From Actinomyces sp. oral taxon 448 str. F0400 (GTDB lineage: Bacteria > Actinomycetota > Actinomycetes > Actinomycetales > Actinomycetaceae): DNA of 64,000 nt. Position 1 is the stretch's first letter, and every line of letters starts with the position of its first letter. Location of the stretch: positions 2,417,480 to 2,481,479 of the forward strand of contig NZ_GL985606.1 of assembly GCF_000220835.1 (NCBI RefSeq), read 5' to 3'. A model generated the notes under the pieces. That model was not told the origin of the DNA and searched no databases. It saw nothing but the letters and a program-made list of their open reading frames with translations. The position numbers were made by a program, and so were the translations under genes. Positions 7,789 to 17,172 of the stretch are shown here, piece by piece.

Positions 7789-9099
7789 ATGACGTCCCCC
7801 GCTCCTCCCCCGCCGCGCAGCCGTGCGAACCGGACGGCGCGCCTCCTGGTCGCCATCGTGCTGGCGGGTGCGGCGGCCGGTCTCGTCGGCATCGCCATGG
7901 CCCGGCTACTCGAGGGCTTCGAGTGGCTCTTCTACGGCGTCGCGGACGGAGCGCTGCCCGAGCGGGTCGGGGCCGCTCCGGCGTGGCGGCGCGTACTCGC
8001 GCCCGCCGCAGGCGGGACTCTAGCGGGGGCCGCGTGGTGGTGGGAGCGCGGCACCGGCGGCGTCGTCGGCGTCGAAGCAGCCGTAGCGGACGGCTCGGGG
8101 ACCACCGCCCGGCGGATGGGACTCGTGCGTCCCTTCGCCGACGGCGTGCTGCAGGTGCTCGTCGTGGGCGCCGGCAACTCCGTAGGCCGCGAGGGAGCGC
8201 CGCGTCTCATGGCGGGGGCCGTGGCCGCTCGACTCGCGCGATGGCTGGACCTGGAGGCGGGCACGACGACGTTGCTCGTCGCCTCAGCCGCCGGCGCCGG
8301 ACTGGCCGCCATGTACAACGTTCCCCTGGGCGGAACGGCCTTCGCAGTCGAGATCACCATGGTCGCGGGAACCCGCCGGCGCGGGGTCCTCCTGGCTCTG
8401 CCGGTGAGTGTGATCGCGACGGTCGTCTCGTGGCTGCACTCCCACGGTCGCCCGACCTTCGAGGTCGCGATCGGCGGGCCGACGACCGCCACGATCCTGA
8501 CGGCCCTGGCGGCGGCTCCGGCGCTTATGGCGCTCGGCGCGGGGGCGCGCCGACTATGGGACTGGTTCAAGGTGCACCGGGTTCCGAATACCTGGGCGCT
8601 GCCGGCGGGCATCGCGACGGCGGGCACTCTCACGGGAACGGCCTCACTATGGCTGCCCGTCCTGCCGGGCAACGGAAGGGACGCGCTGGAGGCGGCGCTG
8701 CTCTCCCCGACAACGAGTACGGCGCTCCTCGCCCTATGCGGTGTGATGGTGCTCAAACCGCTGCTGACTGCGGCGACGCTGGGCGCGGGCGCCACGGGAG
8801 GACTGCTGGCGCCGTCCTTCGCCCTGGGCGGCAGTGCAGGGGCCGCCGTCGCGGAAGTGGCGCACATGGCGGGCTGGGAGGCGAGCGTCCCGGCGCTCGC
8901 GCTCGTGGGCGCCGGTGCGGTTCTGACCGTCACTCAGCGCGCTCCTGCGTTCGGCGCACTCTTCGTATGGGAGCTCGTGCGACCGCCGCTGTGGGTGCTG
9001 GCAGTCATGGCGGTCATCGTCGTCGGCTGCTGGTGGCCGACGACGGCGCTGCCCGCCCGTCACCGGCGCTCCGAGCACCGTCACCGAGACCGCTCGTAA
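7789..9099 (+). CDS. ClC-family chloride channel/transporter
   Basis: A 436-residue polytopic membrane protein. The ClC selectivity-filter signatures are present in altered form: GREGAP near residue 130 includes the gating glutamate of the family's GxEGP motif, GTGGVVGVE replaces GSGIP, and GATGGLLAPSFALGG corresponds to GGIFAPxLxxG. No cytoplasmic CBS domains follow, so it is the short bacterial form. The gating Glu suggests either a gated channel or a proton-coupled antiporter; sequence alone does not decide. It stands alone, convergent with the GH13 gene, with a shared hairpin between them. Confidence 0.9.
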   Translation: MTSPAPPPPRSRANRTARLLVAIVLAGAAAGLVGIAMARLLEGFEWLFYGVADGALPERVGAAPAWRRVLAPAAGGTLAGAAWWWERGTGGVVGVEAAVADGSGTTARRMGLVRPFADGVLQVLVVGAGNSVGREGAPRLMAGAVAARLARWLDLEAGTTTLLVASAAGAGLAAMYNVPLGGTAFAVEITMVAGTRRRGVLLALPVSVIATVVSWLHSHGRPTFEVAIGGPTTATILTALAAAPALMALGAGARRLWDWFKVHRVPNTWALPAGIATAGTLTGTASLWLPVLPGNGRDALEAALLSPTTSTALLALCGVMVLKPLLTAATLGAGATGGLLAPSFALGGSAGAAVAEVAHMAGWEASVPALALVGAGAVLTVTQRAPAFGALFVWELVRPPLWVLAVMAVIVVGCWWPTTALPARHRRSEHRHRDRS

Positions 9100-9154
9100 C
9101 GGACCGTATCGGTCGGCTCGCCCGCAGCCGCGTATAAGCCGACAACCATCAGAC

Positions 9155-9199
9155 CCGCCCTCGGATCAGCCGGAACCGGAATCAGATGATCGAGGGCGG
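9155..9199. terminator. Bidirectional hairpin between convergent genes
   Basis: Arms CCGCCCTCGgATC (9155-9167) and GATCGAGGGCGG (9188-9199) pair over 12 bp with one bulge around a 20-base loop. It sits between the convergent stops of the ClC gene (9099) and the GH13 gene (9291). Confidence 0.5.
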
Positions 9200-9290
9200 A
9201 TCGGGCCGGACCGCTCCCTCGACGCCGGCCATCCAGCGCATCGGTCGACGACTCCGTCCGACGGACGAGAGCGAGAGAATCCGCAGCGGC

Positions 9291-11147
9291 TCACAAACGG
9301 CGCCGCAGAACGACCGAGTCCCACCCCTCCAGGAGTTCGGGCGCCCCCACGCCCGAATCGCCGGCCTGAGCGGCCGGCAGCGAGGAGAGAAGCAGCCGCT
9401 CGGCGTCGGCCCACCGGCCCAGGTCGAGCCCCTCGGCCGCCAGCCGCGCCCGCAGCGCGGAGCCGTTCCCCGTCTCCAGCCCCTCCCGGGTGCATGAGGC
9501 GATCAGCAGGACCAGCTCGCGCCCGCCGTCGGCCCCCACGTGCTCGCGCAGCACCACCCAGGAGTCGGCCGAACCCGCGTCCAGCAACCGGAAAGTGCCC
9601 AGTGCCACGGCGTCATCCTCATGCCGCAGCGCGATAAGCGAACGGTAGTGCTCGAAGACGCTTCCGGGCGCACCCACCTGGCTCGCGGCGTTGATCTCGG
9701 TGTAGTTCGCGGTCACGTCGATCCACGCCGTTCCCGCGGTGAAACCGGCCTGGGCTCCGTCATCCCACTGGACGGGGGTACGGGCGTTGTCGCGGGAGTT
9801 GGCCGACAGACTCGCCAGCACCGCCTCCGGGTCGTCTCCCGCGGCCACGCGCTCGCGGTAGTGATTGATCGACTCCAGGTCCCGGTAGTCCTCGATGCCG
9901 GCGAAGACGGTGTTGGTCTGCCCGAGCTCCTCGCCCTGGTAAACGTAGGGCGTGCCACGGTGCAGGTGGAGGATCGAGGCGAGGGTCTTGGCGCTTATCT
10001 GCCGCCAGGCGGGATCGTCGTCGCCGAAACGGGAGACGGCGCGGGGCTGATCGTGGTTGTCCCAGTAAGTAGAGTTCCACCCCGTCTCCCGGACGATGCG
10101 ACCGACTCCATCGGTGAGGGGGGCGAGAGCCGCCTGCCAATCGGCGAGGTTGCGTTTGAGGGTCACCAGGTCCACCGGCCGTGGATCGAACTTGCCGCCC
10201 GGGCCGTTCGCCAGGGTCACGTGCTCGAACTGGAAGACCATGTCGACCTCGGCCCGCGCCGGGTCGGTGTAGCGCGGCGCCTCGGCCAGGGTGACCCCCG
10301 GCATCTCACCGACGGTGATGATGTGCCCGGCCCGCGGCGCGAAGACCGCCTCATTCATCTCATGGAGGAACTCATGAATGCGCGGCCCGTTGACCACCAG
10401 GGAAGCACCATCGCCGTACAGGTCGCCCGGCCCCTGCGCGCCGTCGGTCAGCGGATAGGTCTTAGAGATGAAGTTAATGACGTCCATGCGGAACCCGTCG
10501 ACGCCCCGGTCCAGCCACCGCCCCATCATCTCGTAAACGGCTCGACGGACGTCCTCATTCTCCCAGTTCAGGTCGGGCTGCTTAGGGGAGAACAGGTGGA
10601 GGTAGAACTCGCCGCTGCCCTCGTCCCACGTCCAGGCCGAGCCGGAGAAGAAGGAACCCCAGTTCGTCGGCTCGGTGCCGGAGGCCCCCGGCTCGAGCCC
10701 GGGCGCTTCGCGGGCTGGCCGCCAGATGTACCAGTCGCGCTCGGGGCCGTCCTTGCGGGCGCGGGAGGCGCGGAACCACTCGTGCTCATCACTCGTGTGG
10801 TTGACCACCAGGTCCATCATCAGACGCATGCCGCGTGCGTGCAGGCCCGAGATGAGCTCGTCGAGGTCGGCGAGAGTGCCGAAGAGCGGGTCGATGTCCT
10901 CGTAGTCGGAGATGTCGTAGCCGTTGTCGTCCTGCGGGGAGCGGCAGACGGGACTCAGCCACACGACGTCGACGCCGAGCTCATCGAGGTGATCCAGACG
11001 CCGGGTGATGCCGGGGATGTCGCCGACGCCGTCGGCCCCCGAGTCCTGGAAGGAGCGCGGGTAGACCTGGTAGACGACGGCGCGGCGCCACCAGTCGGCA
11101 TCGTCTCCGACGTGACGGGGCGAGAGGACGAAGGGCGAGTGGTTCAT
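9291..11147 (-). CDS. GH13 alpha-glucosidase (oligo-1,6-glucosidase-like)
   Basis: A 618-residue cytoplasmic glycoside hydrolase (no signal peptide) with the GH13 (beta/alpha)8 barrel from about residue 20 (WWRRAVVYQVYPRSF). Catalytic residues are nucleophile Asp222 (DGFRMDVINF), acid/base Glu281 (ITVGEMPG) and transition-state Asp366 (YWDNHDQPR). Val directly follows the nucleophile; in subfamily comparisons Val favours alpha-1,6 linkages and Ala/Thr favours alpha-1,4, so isomalto-oligosaccharides are the likely substrate. The length is slightly above the usual 550-580 because of an insertion around residues 145-165. It is divergent from a ROK-type repressor gene, its probable regulator. Confidence 0.92.
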   Translation of the reverse strand: MNHSPFVLSPRHVGDDADWWRRAVVYQVYPRSFQDSGADGVGDIPGITRRLDHLDELGVDVVWLSPVCRSPQDDNGYDISDYEDIDPLFGTLADLDELISGLHARGMRLMMDLVVNHTSDEHEWFRASRARKDGPERDWYIWRPAREAPGLEPGASGTEPTNWGSFFSGSAWTWDEGSGEFYLHLFSPKQPDLNWENEDVRRAVYEMMGRWLDRGVDGFRMDVINFISKTYPLTDGAQGPGDLYGDGASLVVNGPRIHEFLHEMNEAVFAPRAGHIITVGEMPGVTLAEAPRYTDPARAEVDMVFQFEHVTLANGPGGKFDPRPVDLVTLKRNLADWQAALAPLTDGVGRIVRETGWNSTYWDNHDQPRAVSRFGDDDPAWRQISAKTLASILHLHRGTPYVYQGEELGQTNTVFAGIEDYRDLESINHYRERVAAGDDPEAVLASLSANSRDNARTPVQWDDGAQAGFTAGTAWIDVTANYTEINAASQVGAPGSVFEHYRSLIALRHEDDAVALGTFRLLDAGSADSWVVLREHVGADGGRELVLLIASCTREGLETGNGSALRARLAAEGLDLGRWADAERLLLSSLPAAQAGDSGVGAPELLEGWDSVVLRRRL

Positions 11148-11341
11148 GATGCCGACCTTACGGGCACGGGCGGTCCGATGACGACGGCGGTGGTGCGCGG
11201 CGGACGGTTGTCGACCGAGGACCGGCCCCGGGCCGGGGAGGACTCCTCCGCGGAATCGAAACCGGCCTCGTCGAGCCGCAGCCGGTCCGGGCCGGCGGAG
11301 GGCCGCCAGGAGGACCGGTGCATCTCGGGCAGAATGTCGGC

Positions 11342-12503
11342 ATGGCAGACACCCGACCGCAGGCCCGCGACTTCGGCGGTTCCGGCCCGTGGGCCGGACT
11401 CAGCGACACCCAGCGCGCGATCGTCCTGGCGCTGCTGCGCCACGGACGTCTGTCGCGCCCCGAGATCATGAAGCTCGTCGGCATCTCTCCTGGTTCGATC
11501 ACGCGCCTGACCACTCCGCTCGTGGATAACGGGATCCTCATGGCCCGCACCGAGCGGACGGCCTGCACGGGACGCCCCCAGTCCCCCCCTGGAGGTGCGC
11601 GCCGATGCGGAGAGCATCATCGGAGTGAACCTGTCGGGCGAGTCCCTGATCGCCGACCTGCACCTGAACGTTCTGGCCACGGCGCGTCGCACATTGCCCG
11701 GTCACGCCCCCGCCGACGTCGTCGCGTCACTGACCGATGCCGCAATCGAGCTGACCCGTTCCCGGCCGGACGCCCCCGCCCCGTCCTGCGCGAGCGTGAG
11801 CCTGGGCGCCGCCGCCACCGATGAGCGCACGATCACCGACGCGGTGTTCCTGGGCTGGCACCGGGTTCCCCTGGCCGAGCTCGTCAAAACGCGGCTGCGC
11901 ATGCCGACGGCGGTCGGCAACGATCTGGCGGCGATGACCCTCCAGGAGGCCTGGTTCGGCGCGGGGCGCGAGCACGACCGCCTGGTCCTGATCACGGTCG
12001 GCGCCGGCATCGGCTTCGGGCTGGTCGTGGGCGGTGAGGTCATCACGACACCGGACGCCGAGCTCGGCCTCGTGGGCGGGATCCCGGTCGCCGGTGACGG
12101 CCGGCCGGCGACATCGCTCCCGGCGATGGACTGCCTGACCAGCCCGGCCATCGAGCGCGCGTGGAGCGGGCAGGGGCGCCCTCCGCTGCCCGCGGCCCGG
12201 GTCGTGGACCTGGCGAAGCGGGGCGAGGCGGCCGCGGTGGCGATCTGCTCGTCCTACGCGCGCCGCGTCGGCCGCTTGATCGCCATGGCGGCCGCCTTCG
12301 CATTGCCCGACGTCGTCGTGGTGGCGGGCGAGAGGGCCGAGGTGGCGGCCCTGTTCGAGGATCAGGTCATGGTCGGCACGGCATCGCTCAGACGCCCCGA
12401 CGCGGCCCCCATCGACATCGTCGTGCGCGAGCACGATCGCGTCAGCTGGGCGCGGGCGGCGGCGGCGCTGGCGCTGAGAGCCCGGGCCGAGGGCCGCCTG
12501 TAG
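11342..12503 (+). pseudogene. ROK-family repressor, frameshifted at a C7 run
   Basis: The N-terminal part carries a winged helix (LSDTQRAIVLALLRHGRLSRPEIMKLVGIS, 'GSITRLTTPLVDNGIL'), and the C-terminal part is a ROK domain with VGNDLAAMTLQEAWFG and TVGAGIGFGLVVGGEV. Together they would make about 387 residues, the normal ROK-repressor length. The halves lie in different frames. The first frame is lost at seven consecutive C bases (11583-11589); removing one C restores continuous sequence (TGRPQSPLEVRADAES). The zinc-site cysteines common in this domain are not evident. It is divergent from the GH13 gene, which it presumably controlled through the 194-bp gap. The lesion could be real inactivation, phase variation or a sequencing error. 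Confidence 0.8.
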
Positions 12504-12523
12504 CGGGCAGCACGACGGAGAGC

Positions 12524-13636
12524 TCAGGAGTCCGCGCCCGGCGCGGGTCCGAGCGTGCCGCCCTCGCGCCAGACGACCGGCAGGACGACGCGCGCCGGCC
12601 CGGGCCCGTCGGCATTCCCGGTGCCCGACCCGTTCGGCCGCCCGGCGTCGTCCCCCGTCGCGCTGACGAGCGCAACGGCTTGGGCGGCCTTGTCGTCGAC
12701 GGACTGAGCCACGGCGGTCAGCGGCGGGTCGCAGTAGGTGGAGACCTCGAAGCCGTCGAACCCGACGACCGAGACGTCCTCGGGCACTCGGGCACCGGCC
12801 CGGCGCAGGCCGGCGACTACTCCCATGGCCAGAACATCGCCCGAGGCGAGCACGCCCGTCACGCTCCGCTCCCCCGAACCGGCAGCCGTCACCCGTCCGC
12901 CCAGTTCAGTGCCGGCGCGCACTCCGGAGGCGAAGTTCACCTCCGCCCCGATCACCTCCGGGGCGTCCACAGCCCCGCCCCCGGCGGCGCCGGCGAGCAA
13001 TCCGTCTTTCAGGCCGTTGAGTCGGGCCTCGACCACGGGCGAGCCGAGGCCGACCGGACCGATGAAGGCGACGCGCCTGTGGCCCAGGCGCGCGAGGCGC
13101 TCTCCGACGCGTCGGGCACCGCCAGCGTCGTCGATGTTGACCGAGCCGAGAACCTCCCCGCCCGCCGCGACCATCTGAGGACTGTAGGAATCGACGAGGA
13201 CGACGGGCGCCTCCGCCCCGGTCAGCAGAGGATGTACCGGCGGCGGAACCGTGCCGAGGCAGATCACGCCGCAGACCCTCCAGGCCCGCAGGCGGTCGAC
13301 CACCTCATCGGGGCGGTCGGAGTGCGCCCCGCAGAGCATGAGGGAGTACTCCGCCCGGCGGGCGGCGCACTCGCATGCGCCGACGAAGGCGGACTCATGG
13401 CTGGCGGTCAGGGCGGGCAGGCCGTCACCGGCGCCGTAGACCAGCGCGATGATGCGCGAGGAGGAGCCGGCCAGGGTGCGAGCCTGGGCATTGGGGACGT
13501 AGCCGAGGGTCTCGATGGCCCCCCGTACGCGTTCCCGGGTGGCAGGGGACACCTTATGCTCGCGCCCGTTGACGACATTGGAGACGGTCATGGCGCTCAC
13601 GCCGGCGAGGGCTGCGACATCGCGCAGAGTCGTCAT
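12524..13636 (-). CDS. LacI-family transcriptional repressor
   Basis: A 370-residue LacI/GalR regulator. The HTH begins at residue 2 (TTLRDVAALAGVSAMTVSNVVNG) with the hinge helix near NAQARTLAGSS, followed by a periplasmic-binding-protein-like sugar domain. It is divergent from the GH31-SDR operon with a 102-bp gap containing a near-palindromic site (13699-13716), so it most likely represses that operon in the absence of its alpha-glucoside inducer. The C-terminal end, rich in Gly/Pro/Asp after the sugar domain, is longer than average. Confidence 0.92.
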   Translation of the reverse strand: MTTLRDVAALAGVSAMTVSNVVNGREHKVSPATRERVRGAIETLGYVPNAQARTLAGSSSRIIALVYGAGDGLPALTASHESAFVGACECAARRAEYSLMLCGAHSDRPDEVVDRLRAWRVCGVICLGTVPPPVHPLLTGAEAPVVLVDSYSPQMVAAGGEVLGSVNIDDAGGARRVGERLARLGHRRVAFIGPVGLGSPVVEARLNGLKDGLLAGAAGGGAVDAPEVIGAEVNFASGVRAGTELGGRVTAAGSGERSVTGVLASGDVLAMGVVAGLRRAGARVPEDVSVVGFDGFEVSTYCDPPLTAVAQSVDDKAAQAVALVSATGDDAGRPNGSGTGNADGPGPARVVLPVVWREGGTLGPAPGADS

Positions 13637-13698
13637 GCTCGCCCCTCCTCCGAGGATTGACCTCCTGGCGCCTCCAACGTAGCATTCGCCCTAGTTTA

Positions 13699-13716
13699 CC
13701 GCGAAACCTTTTGCGG
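13699..13716. promoter_or_regulatory. Putative LacI-type operator
   Basis: CCGCgAAAccTTTtGCGG is an 18-bp palindrome with one mismatch pair, centred 31 bp upstream of the GH31 start and 71 bp upstream of the LacI start. Its size and CGAAA/TTTGCG flavour fit LacI/GalR operators, although the centre is CC and not the usual CG. Confidence 0.55.
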
Positions 13717-13738
13717 CGTCTCGTATGAAAGGCCATCG

Positions 13739-16303
13739 ATGTCCTCCCCTCTCTCCGACGCCCCGGCGGAGCCCCGCCCGGCCCCCGCCCGGCCGGAGGC
13801 CGTCGTCCGCGTGGGCGACGACGTCCGCTTCACCGTTCTGACCGATCGGCTCATCCGCATGGAGCGCTCCGCATCCGGCGCGTTCACCGACGCCGCCACC
13901 CAGCTGGTCGTCTCCCGCGACCTGGGGGAGGTGCCCGCCTTCAACGTGCGCCGCGGCGAGGACCGCGTCGAGATCCTCACCGAGCACCTCCATCTGACCT
14001 ACCAGCCCTCACGGGGCTTCTCACGCTCGGGGCTGAGCGTGACCATGCGCACCGCGGTCGTCAACCTGCACGGCGGGACCTGGCGGTTCGGGGACGAGTG
14101 GGATCCCGACGAGACGTTCCCGACCAACCTGGGCGGCACCTGCCGCACACTCGACGACATTGACGGCCGGGCGCGTCTGGGCCCCGGCATCCTCTCCCTG
14201 ACGGGCCTGGCCGTCATCGACGACTCCGCGTCCCTGCTCCTCCAGGAGGACCAGTGGGTCCGGCCGCGCCCGGGCACGAGCCCTATTGACGGCTCGACCG
14301 GCGACCGCGACCTGTACCTGTTCGGCTACGGACAGGACTACCGGGGGGCTCTGCGCGACTTCTTCGCCCTGACCGGCCCCGTCCCGCTGATCCCGCGAGC
14401 GCTCCTGGGCAACTGGTGGAGCCGCTACCATCGCTACACTGAGGAGTCCTACCTCGCTCTCATGGACCGCTTCGCGGCCGAGGGCCTCCCCTTCTCCGTG
14501 GCCGTGCTCGACATGGACTGGCACCTGGTGGACATCGACCCGGCGATCGGCAACGGGTGGACCGGCTACACCTGGGACCCCGAGCTCTTCCCCGACCCCC
14601 GGCGCTTCCTGGACGCCCTGCACGACCGCGGCATGCAGGTCACGCTCAATCTTCACCCCGCCGCCGGCGTCCGGCGCCATGAGAGCGCTTACGGACCGAT
14701 GATGCGCCGGCTCGGCGGGGACCCGGCCTCGGGCGAGGCCATCGCCTTCACCATCGGAGACAAAGACTTCACCGCCGCCTACCTCGAGGAGGTCCACCAC
14801 CCTCTGGAGGATGAGGGCGTCGACTTCTGGTGGCTCGACTGGCAGCAGGGCGGCGACACCGACATCCCGGGTCTGGACCCGCTGTGGATGCTCAACCACG
14901 TCCATTACCTGGACTCCGGGCGCCGGCGCACCCGCACCGGGGCGGACGGGCGGACGGAGCACTACCGCCGTCGCCCCGTCACCTTCTCCCGCTTCGCTGA
15001 CGCCTCCAGCCACCGTACGCCCATCGGCTTCTCCGGGGACACCATCACCACCTGGGACTCGCTGCGCTTCCAACCCGAGTTCACGGCCACCGCCGCGAAC
15101 ATCGGCTACTACTGGTGGTCCAACGACATCGGCGGGCACATGTTCGGCCATCACGACGACGAGATGGCGGCTCGCTGGGTCCAGCTGGGCTGCTTCTCCC
15201 CCATCAACCGCCTCCACTCGACGGACTCGGTGTTCAACTCCAAAGAGCCGTGGCGCTACAGTCGCGACGCCCGCGCCACCATGAGCGCCTACCTGCGGCT
15301 GCGCCACCGCCTCGTGCCCTACCTGTACACCTGGGCGCGCCGCGCCCGCACCGAGAGCATCGCGCCCGTACGCCCCGTCTACCACGATGCGCCCAAAGCG
15401 CCGGGCGCCTACTTCAACCGCACCGAGTTCCTCTTCGGGGACCTGCTCGTCGTGCCCGTCGTCCACAGGGCCGACCCGGTCAGCGCCCTGGCCCAGGAGC
15501 GGGCGTGGCTGCCTCGGGGCATCTGGTTCGACCTGCCCACCGGACGACGCTACGAGGCGCTGACCGACGACGGGCGCTCGCTCGTCCTGTCCCGGCCTCT
15601 GGATCGCGTCCCGGTGCTCGCCCGGGCCGGGAGCGTCGTCGTCACCGCCGGGGACATCGGCGAGGCCGCCGGGGACAACCCCCGCAGCCTGTCAGTCCTG
15701 GTGGTGCCGGGTGCCGACGGCGAGTTCGTCCTGGAGGAGGACGACGACTCCCCCGAGCCGGGAGCGGACGCCGTCGTGCGCACCCGCTTCTCACTGTCCT
15801 GGGACGAGCGGGCCGCCACGGCCCGTCTGAGGATCGTGCAGGAGGGGCCCGACGGCGTCGTCCCCGCCGAGCGCGAGGTCACGGTCCGCCTCCTGTCCGC
15901 GGGCGGCGCTCGGCTGCGCGCGAACTCAAGCGGAGCCGGCGGGGCGCAGCGGGAGCCGGTTATCGCGCGCCGGGAGGCGGACGGCTTCGCACTGGGCGCT
16001 GGCACCGACATCGCCCTGGGAACCGTGCGCCCCGCCGACGGCGTCGAGCTCTCCCTGGCCGGAGTGCGCACCGAGCCGCCGTCCACGGCCGACGAGATCC
16101 TCTCCATCCTCGAACCCGTCCGGATCGCCTATGAGACCAAGGACGCGGCCTGGCGGGTCGTCGCCTCGGGGGCGAGGGGCGGAGCCCTCCTGGGCGGCCT
16201 GCGGGCGGCCGGTCTCCCCGACGACGTCCTGGCGGCCATTACCGAAGTCGCCGAGACCCCCGAGGCGGCCGGAGCCAGCGCCGACAGACAGGAGGCCCCG
16301 TGA
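13739..16303 (+). CDS. GH31 alpha-glucosidase-family enzyme
   Basis: An 854-residue cytoplasmic enzyme without a signal peptide. An N-terminal beta-sandwich (1-210) precedes the GH31 barrel. The nucleophile is Asp367 (FWWLDWQQ) and the acid/base is Asp434 (GFSGDTITTWDS); WWSNDIGGHMFG is a further GH31 signature. A C-terminal beta-domain follows from about residue 600. Start ATG 13739 has GAAAGG seven bases upstream. The linkage specificity (alpha-1,3/1,4/1,6-glucoside or alpha-xyloside) cannot be fixed from these motifs. It is co-translated with the downstream SDR gene (GTGA overlap) and divergent from its probable LacI repressor. Confidence 0.93.
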   Translation: MSSPLSDAPAEPRPAPARPEAVVRVGDDVRFTVLTDRLIRMERSASGAFTDAATQLVVSRDLGEVPAFNVRRGEDRVEILTEHLHLTYQPSRGFSRSGLSVTMRTAVVNLHGGTWRFGDEWDPDETFPTNLGGTCRTLDDIDGRARLGPGILSLTGLAVIDDSASLLLQEDQWVRPRPGTSPIDGSTGDRDLYLFGYGQDYRGALRDFFALTGPVPLIPRALLGNWWSRYHRYTEESYLALMDRFAAEGLPFSVAVLDMDWHLVDIDPAIGNGWTGYTWDPELFPDPRRFLDALHDRGMQVTLNLHPAAGVRRHESAYGPMMRRLGGDPASGEAIAFTIGDKDFTAAYLEEVHHPLEDEGVDFWWLDWQQGGDTDIPGLDPLWMLNHVHYLDSGRRRTRTGADGRTEHYRRRPVTFSRFADASSHRTPIGFSGDTITTWDSLRFQPEFTATAANIGYYWWSNDIGGHMFGHHDDEMAARWVQLGCFSPINRLHSTDSVFNSKEPWRYSRDARATMSAYLRLRHRLVPYLYTWARRARTESIAPVRPVYHDAPKAPGAYFNRTEFLFGDLLVVPVVHRADPVSALAQERAWLPRGIWFDLPTGRRYEALTDDGRSLVLSRPLDRVPVLARAGSVVVTAGDIGEAAGDNPRSLSVLVVPGADGEFVLEEDDDSPEPGADAVVRTRFSLSWDERAATARLRIVQEGPDGVVPAEREVTVRLLSAGGARLRANSSGAGGAQREPVIARREADGFALGAGTDIALGTVRPADGVELSLAGVRTEPPSTADEILSILEPVRIAYETKDAAWRVVASGARGGALLGGLRAAGLPDDVLAAITEVAETPEAAGASADRQEAP

Positions 16304-17172
16304 GCTCCGCCCCATCTCCCGCCCCGAGCCCCGGGCTTCCTCTGACCGGTCGCACCGTCGTGGTCACCGGGGTGAGCCGACGCGCGGGTATCGGGCACGC
16401 CGTCGCCTGCCGGGCCGCCGATCTCGGCGCATCACTGCTGTGCCACCACTTCTCCCCCCACGACGCCGAGCAGCCCTGGGGCGCCGACTCCGTCGGGGCG
16501 ACGCTCGACTCCGTACGAGGTCATCTGGTGGCCGGAGCACGGCTCATCGACATCGAGGCCGACGTCCGCGACCCTGAGGCGCCGCAGGCCGTCATCGAAT
16601 ACGCGGTCCGATCCTTCGGCACTGTCGATGCCCTCGTGTGCAACCAGGCGTCATCCGGTCGCGATGGCGCCCTGGAGCGGATCACCGCGGCCGACCTCGA
16701 CCACCACTGGGCCGTGGACGCGCGGGCCTCGCTGCTGCTCGTGCAGGCCTACGCCGAGCATGCCGCCGGCCGCTACGAGGCGGAGCCCGGCGGTGGGAGT
16801 GGCGAGAGCCGTGAGAGCGGCGAAGACGCAGTCCTGCCGGGATCGGTCGTGCTCATGACCTCCGGCCAGGGCCTAGGGCCCATGCCCGAGGAGATCGCCT
16901 ACTGCACCGCCAAGGCGGCCCTGGCCGGGATCACGCCCTCGCTCGCCGCAGGCCTGGCCGAGCGGGGGATCCGCCTCAACTCCGTCAACCCCGGCCCGGT
17001 GGACACCGGCTACATGGACGCCGCGACACTGCGCGCGGTCGACGCCATATTCCCCTCGGGTCGCACGGCCCGGCCACAGGATCCGGCCCGGCTCATCTGC
17101 TGGCTGCTCACCGATGACGCCTCCTGGGTGACCGGCCAGGTCATCAGCGCTGAGGGCGGTTTCAGACGCTGA
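16300..17172 (+). CDS. Short-chain dehydrogenase/reductase (SDR)
   Basis: A 290-residue Rossmann-fold oxidoreductase. The cofactor motif is TGVSRRAGIG near residue 24, the catalytic Ser lies in LMTSGQG, and the YxxxK pair is YCTAK. The NPGPVDTGY segment and ...GQVISAEGGF end are classic SDR. A 12-residue Gly/Ser/Glu-rich insertion precedes the catalytic Ser. The GTG start overlaps the GH31 stop and has AGGAGG five bases upstream. Its substrate is unknown; the coupling to GH31 suggests a sugar or sugar-derived alcohol. Its last 11 bp overlap the convergent LacI gene. Confidence 0.9.
   Translation: MSSAPSPAPSPGLPLTGRTVVVTGVSRRAGIGHAVACRAADLGASLLCHHFSPHDAEQPWGADSVGATLDSVRGHLVAGARLIDIEADVRDPEAPQAVIEYAVRSFGTVDALVCNQASSGRDGALERITAADLDHHWAVDARASLLLVQAYAEHAAGRYEAEPGGGSGESRESGEDAVLPGSVVLMTSGQGLGPMPEEIAYCTAKAALAGITPSLAAGLAERGIRLNSVNPGPVDTGYMDAATLRAVDAIFPSGRTARPQDPARLICWLLTDDASWVTGQVISAEGGFRR

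Noticed and set aside
7521-9137. A 538-codon plus-strand frame overlapping the ClC gene in another frame
   Set aside because: It is Arg/Gly-rich out-of-frame sequence of the ClC gene; membrane segments and ClC motifs exist only in the 7789 frame.
11575-11595. Programmed ribosomal frameshifting in the ROK gene
   Set aside because: The C7 run alone is not a recognised slippery signal with a stimulatory structure here; one-base indel or length variation is simpler.
14021-15466. A 481-codon minus-strand frame opposite the GH31 gene
   Set aside because: Antisense shadow; GH31 catalytic motifs on the plus strand are unambiguous.
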